DNA from: an uncultured Selenomonadaceae bacterium
GTDB taxonomy: Bacteria; Bacillota; Negativicutes; Selenomonadales; Selenomonadaceae
Assembly (NCBI GenBank): GCA_905234705.1
Contig: CAJOIB010000002.1
Coordinates: forward strand, 1 to 34,772
Reading direction: 5' to 3'
Length of the DNA: 34,772 nt
Within the stretch, counting starts at the first letter, position 1; every line of letters starts with the position of its first letter. The translations under genes were made by a program, and so were the position numbers. Shown here one piece after another: positions 31,893 to 34,772 of this stretch. The notes below the pieces were generated by a model that had not been told where the DNA came from, did not search any database, and worked only from the letters and a program-made list of their open reading frames with translations.

Positions 31893-32537
31893 TTAAGTTT
31901 CATATGAACCATAACGCTGTTCAAGTTTTTTGAAAATCCAAGTTAATAGCGCCGTCATTATCAAATAAAATGCCGCGGCGATTACAAACGGCGTCATATC
32001 AAATTCGCGCTGTACAATCGTCCGCGCCACTCGCAATAAATCATTCATCGCCAGAATATAAATCAGCGACGTGTCTTTGACTAAATTTATTGTTTCGTTG
32101 GAAATTGGCGGCAGTACCACGCGTAAAACTTGCGGGAAAATTACGTAGCGCATCATTTGCCAATGTTTTAAGCCCAGCGCCTTTGCCGCTTCGTACTGTC
32201 CTTTTGGAATTGCTTGTATTCCTGCGCGAAAGATTTCTGCAAAATAAGCCGCGTAATTCATCGTGAAGGCTAAAAGCGCCGCCGCAAAATCCGGCAGTCT
32301 TATTCCGACCATTGGCAATGCGAAATATACAAACAGCAACTGCAACATTAGCGGCGTTCCGCGCATTATCCAAACGTAAAATTCCATTGCGTATCTTAAC
32401 GGCGCGAAGGTTGAAATTCTGCCGAGAGCCGCCAGTCCGCCGATTGGCAAACTCAGCGCCAATGTTACTAAAAAAATCGTTAATGTGACTTCCGCCCCCT
32501 GCAAAATCAGGAGCGTCATATTTAAAAATTTTTCCAT
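31893..32537 (-). CDS. Polar amino acid ABC transporter permease
   Basis: A 214-residue inner-membrane permease of the HisM/GlnP type. RGTPLMLQLLFVYFALP and the EAA loop EAAKALGLKHWQMMRYVIFPQ (the contact site for the ATPase), with about five membrane helices, identify it. It starts 4 bases after the binding-protein stop, so the two are coupled. The ATPase gene (glnQ/artM type) that normally follows is not here; an amidase gene follows instead. Confidence 0.94.
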   Translation of the reverse strand: MEKFLNMTLLILQGAEVTLTIFLVTLALSLPIGGLAALGRISTFAPLRYAMEFYVWIMRGTPLMLQLLFVYFALPMVGIRLPDFAAALLAFTMNYAAYFAEIFRAGIQAIPKGQYEAAKALGLKHWQMMRYVIFPQVLRVVLPPISNETINLVKDTSLIYILAMNDLLRVARTIVQREFDMTPFVIAAAFYLIMTALLTWIFKKLEQRYGSYET

Positions 32538-32541
32538 TGAA

Positions 32542-33336
32542 TTAATTCTTGGCTTTGATTAAATTCGTACCAAACCATTGCTCAGAAATTTTCGCCGCCG
32601 TGCCGTCAGCAACCATTTCGTCGAAAACTTTTTGAACTTTGTCGCGCAGAGCCGTATTTTCTTTCGCAAATGCAATTCCAAATTCGCTGACAGGTCCAAC
32701 AGTCACGTCGAGCACTTCAAATTTGCCAGGCTGCTTAGACATATTGTAAAGCCCAACAATTTCGTCGCAAACGAGCGCGTCAAGTCTGCCATTTTCCAAA
32801 TCCATAAACGCGCTAATATAATCGCCGTAAGTTTTAAATTCGCCAAAAGTATTCAGCAAATCCGCATTGCCGGTAATGTAAGCTTCAGCAGTCGAGCCGG
32901 ATTGAGTACCAACAGCTTTATCAGCTAAATCGGTTTCCGCCATAATGCCTTGGTCATCGCCAGCGCGGACGAAAATCACTTGACGATTATTCATGTAAGG
33001 ATCGCTGAAAAGCATATTTTCTTGACGTTCGGGCGTGATGTCCAAGCCGTTCCAAAGAATATCGATTCTGCCGGATTTCAATTCAGCTTCTTTGCTGTTC
33101 CAATCGATAGCTTTAAATTCAACTTCAGTGCCGAGACGTTGAGCCGCCTCTTTCGCCAAATCTACATCGAAGCCCACAATCTGATTATTTTCGTCTTTGA
33201 AACCCATTGGCGGATATTCGTCGTCGAGACCAATCACGATTTTTTTGTTGTCAGCAGAGCCGCCGGAATCGCCGCCGCCGCAACCAGTTAAAACCATCGT
33301 CAAAAGTAGTAACGCCATAAGGAAAATTTTTTTCAT
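32542..33336 (-). CDS. Amino acid ABC transporter substrate-binding lipoprotein
   Basis: A 264-residue family 3 solute-binding protein. The signal peptide ends in the lipobox VLTGC, followed by a Gly/Ser spacer. The mature part opens KIVIGLDDEYPPMGFKDE and has IVGFDVDLAKEAAQRLG, DILWNGLDITPERQ and VGTQSGSTAEAYI, typical of polar amino acid binding (Arg/Gln/His/Cys types). It is tethered to the inner membrane and delivers ligand to the permease gene 4 bases downstream. The ATG has AAAGGATG about 10 bases upstream. I could not place a convincing promoter in the 154-base divergent gap. Confidence 0.94.
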   Translation of the reverse strand: MKKIFLMALLLLTMVLTGCGGGDSGGSADNKKIVIGLDDEYPPMGFKDENNQIVGFDVDLAKEAAQRLGTEVEFKAIDWNSKEAELKSGRIDILWNGLDITPERQENMLFSDPYMNNRQVIFVRAGDDQGIMAETDLADKAVGTQSGSTAEAYITGNADLLNTFGEFKTYGDYISAFMDLENGRLDALVCDEIVGLYNMSKQPGKFEVLDVTVGPVSEFGIAFAKENTALRDKVQKVFDEMVADGTAAKISEQWFGTNLIKAKN

Positions 33337-33431
33337 TGCTGATAAACATCCTTTCGTTTATGAAAATTAGTTGTAAACTTGTTGCGGTAATATTCGGCAA
33401 TTCGATTCGTTATTCCTGCCAAAAATAAAGC

Positions 33432-33460
33432 GTGACATTACATAAATAAAAAGTTAAAAT
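33432..33460 (+). promoter_or_regulatory. Promoter for the livH-type gene
   Basis: GTGACA (33432-33437), 17-bp spacer, TAAAAT (33455-33460). Each hexamer matches consensus at 5 of 6, and the ATG follows 30 bases later. Confidence 0.6.
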
Positions 33461-33490
33461 CTGCGCGAGAAATTTTTTGGAGGTTATCAT

Positions 33491-34378
33491 ATGGATTTTA
33501 TTCACCAACTGATTCAGCAGCTGATTAACGGCGTCAGTCTGGGCAGTATTTACGCACTAATCGCGCTCGGCTACACTATGATTTATGGAATTATCAAGCT
33601 GATTAATTTTGCACACGGCGATATTTATATGGTTGGCGCGTATTTAGGATTTTTCGGCGTAACTGCGGCTGGCTTACCGATTTTGCCCGCGCTTTTAATT
33701 TCAATGTTCGTCACGGGCCTATTGGGAATGGTCGTTGAAAAATTGGCGTACAAGCCGCTGAGGCACGCGCCGCGCATTTCGATTTTAATCACGGCGATTG
33801 GCGTATCATTTTTCCTTGAATATACCGGAATGTATTTCGTAACGCCGACGCCGCGGACTTTCCCTGACGTTATCGGAAATATTTCATTCAACGCGGGCGG
33901 CTTCATAATCAACGGGCAACAAGTTTTAATTTTCGCGATAACAATAATTTTAATGGCGCTGTTAACGTACATTGTACAAAAAACAAAATTGGGAAAGGCA
34001 ATGCGCGCGGCGAGTTTCGACACAGAGACGGCGCAATTAATGGGAATTGACGCTGACAGAGTAATTTCAATGACATTTTTTATCGGCTCAAGTTTGGCGG
34101 CAGCGGCGGGCGTATTGGTCGGCGTCTATTACAACACAATCGATCCGCTTATGGGAATAATGCCAGGCTTAAAAGCGTTTGTGGCGGCGGTACTGGGCGG
34201 AATAGGAATTTTGCCAGGCGCGGTAGTTGGCGGAATAATTTTGGGCGTGATTGAGGCGCTTGTCGCAGGATTTTTATCGTCGACATTTAGGGACGCGGCG
34301 GCATTTGCGATTTTGATTTTAGTTTTGTTAATCAAGCCGACTGGACTTTTCGGCAAAAATACAAATGAAAAGGTGTAA
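33491..34378 (+). CDS. livH: Branched-chain amino acid ABC transporter permease (LivH type)
   Basis: A 295-residue inner-membrane permease with LivH signatures: NGVSLGSIYALIALGYTMIYG, KLINFAHGDIYMVGAYLGF, then KLGKAMRAASFDTETAQLMG and the AAVLGGIGILPGAVVGG stretch. About eight hydrophobic segments are visible. The ATG has GGAGGT 7-8 bases upstream and a good promoter. In Liv systems livK, livM, livG and livF lie beside it; none is present here, and the gene is followed by an AT-rich non-coding gap. Reading frame and length are intact, so it may pair with products made elsewhere. Confidence 0.93.
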   Translation: MDFIHQLIQQLINGVSLGSIYALIALGYTMIYGIIKLINFAHGDIYMVGAYLGFFGVTAAGLPILPALLISMFVTGLLGMVVEKLAYKPLRHAPRISILITAIGVSFFLEYTGMYFVTPTPRTFPDVIGNISFNAGGFIINGQQVLIFAITIILMALLTYIVQKTKLGKAMRAASFDTETAQLMGIDADRVISMTFFIGSSLAAAAGVLVGVYYNTIDPLMGIMPGLKAFVAAVLGGIGILPGAVVGGIILGVIEALVAGFLSSTFRDAAAFAILILVLLIKPTGLFGKNTNEKV

Positions 34379-34621
34379 TTGCAAAAAAATTTTCCATTAA
34401 GTTTTGATTTTTACTTAATTCGTTCATCAAGCGAGATCACTTTTCAATAATAAACAATGCACGCACCTCTTCAAATCACTTCTATTCCAAATTAAAGCAA
34501 AACAGAAAATATTATATACAGCCGACAAAAATTGTCACTGGGACTGCAATATTTTCTTCCTTAGCTCTTATCACTTAATAAATAAAAAAATGCTGATGAA
34601 AAGCTACGTTAAATCTGGCTA
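34379..34621. other. AT-rich intergenic gap with an inverted repeat
   Basis: There is no coding frame of note. GAAAATATT (34505-34513) and AATATTTTC (34548-34556) are a perfect 9-bp inverted repeat enclosing a small GACAA/TTGTC hairpin (34524-34536) and possible CAG/CTG pairs. The tail is not a clean T-run. A weak ATTAAG/CTTAAT pair follows livH (about 34397-34420). No strong terminator is seen for livH. Confidence 0.4.
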
Positions 34622-34772
34622 TCATTTTTTTTGATTAGTGTCGGAATATGTAATCTGACCTCCACTCTGGTAATTAATGGCGTCGTCGAGAAGGTCAGCT
34701 TGCGTGCGCGTGTACATTTCCGCTAAATAAATTATCCGGTCGCACGCCGCTATTTGCGCGTTTATCTCAATG
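34622..34772 (-). CDS. C-terminal end of an unidentified protein (runs off the window)
   Basis: On the minus strand the frame is open from the window edge to TGA (34622-34624), giving 49 residues. It reads INAQIAACDRIIYLAEMYTR, then a stretch with DLLDDAINY and the hydrophilic end TYSDTNQKK. Codon choice (GCG, CGC, GAC) is like the coding regions of this window and unlike the AT-rich gap to its left, which supports a real gene. The helical amphipathic pattern does not identify the family. Only the end is visible, so no function is given. Confidence 0.55.
   Translation of the reverse strand, partial: IEINAQIAACDRIIYLAEMYTRTQADLLDDAINYQSGGQITYSDTNQKK

Overview
The window reads as chromosome of a Gram-negative-walled Firmicute, most likely a member of the Negativicutes (Selenomonas/Megamonas-type). 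Four signals support this. A Kdo transferase fused to lipid A 4'-kinase (WaaA-LpxK) implies an LPS outer membrane. Firmicute hallmarks sit beside it: WhiA, a FakA/YloV-type DAK2 protein, strong AGGAGG ribosome sites and many TTG/GTG starts. The flagellar hook gene implies motility. The LivH-type and polar amino-acid transporters fit an amino-acid-using anaerobe. This is inference from gene content; no rRNA is present.

Layout, left to right. (1) 1-4254, minus strand: L,D-transpeptidase, polA and a truncated DctP-like remnant that ends at a repeat hairpin. (2) 4298-9353, plus: a degenerate PIG-L-like protein, waaA-lpxK, and a lipoprotein solute-binding protein. (3) 9534-13847: whiA with a triplicated C-terminal HTH, a half-size chromate-transporter-type protein divergent from a ROK protein, and an AlsT-type symporter. 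(4) 14009-16669: purA convergent with a FakA-like protein that lacks the DGDTG motif. (5) 16768-21109: an FtsA/PilM-like actin-fold protein with about five beta-grasp-like repeats, an exported protein of unknown function, and a convergent PilN/GspL-like membrane protein. (6) 21152-24486: CNNM/CBS transporter, ttcA, HD-GYP protein. (7) 24569-26378: two tRNA-Val genes, a PPP-type phosphatase and a Cof-type HAD phosphatase. (8) 26520-29353: a large flgE with a sigma-28-like promoter, divergent from rpsT. (9) 29519-33336, minus: amino-acid-binding lipoprotein, permease, AMIN-amidase and trpS, tightly spaced. (10) 33491-34772: an orphan livH, an AT-rich gap, and the 3' end of a gene that leaves the window on the minus strand.

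Two things stand out. First, a family of 110-140 bp intergenic elements occurs at seven loci. Each full copy has a TTTC...GAAA palindrome, an AGCAAAGAAA spacer, a nested GC-rich hairpin and a terminal hairpin that usually ends in a T-run. Their stems differ between copies by compensating changes, so the shared feature is an RNA or cruciform structure as well as a sequence. Four of the seven lie between convergent genes and look like bidirectional terminators. One supplies the last codons and stop of a gene, one forms the leader of ttcA, and one borders a gene remnant. Second, WhiA carries three equal 63-codon copies of its DNA-binding domain. The FtsA-like/PilN-like envelope locus and the FakA homologue without its metal-binding motif are further candidates for undescribed biology.

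Promoters were placed by eye. The best are the consensus TTGACA-17-TATAAT boxes before the symporter and the tRNA-Val pair, and TTGACA-17-TATTAT before purA.
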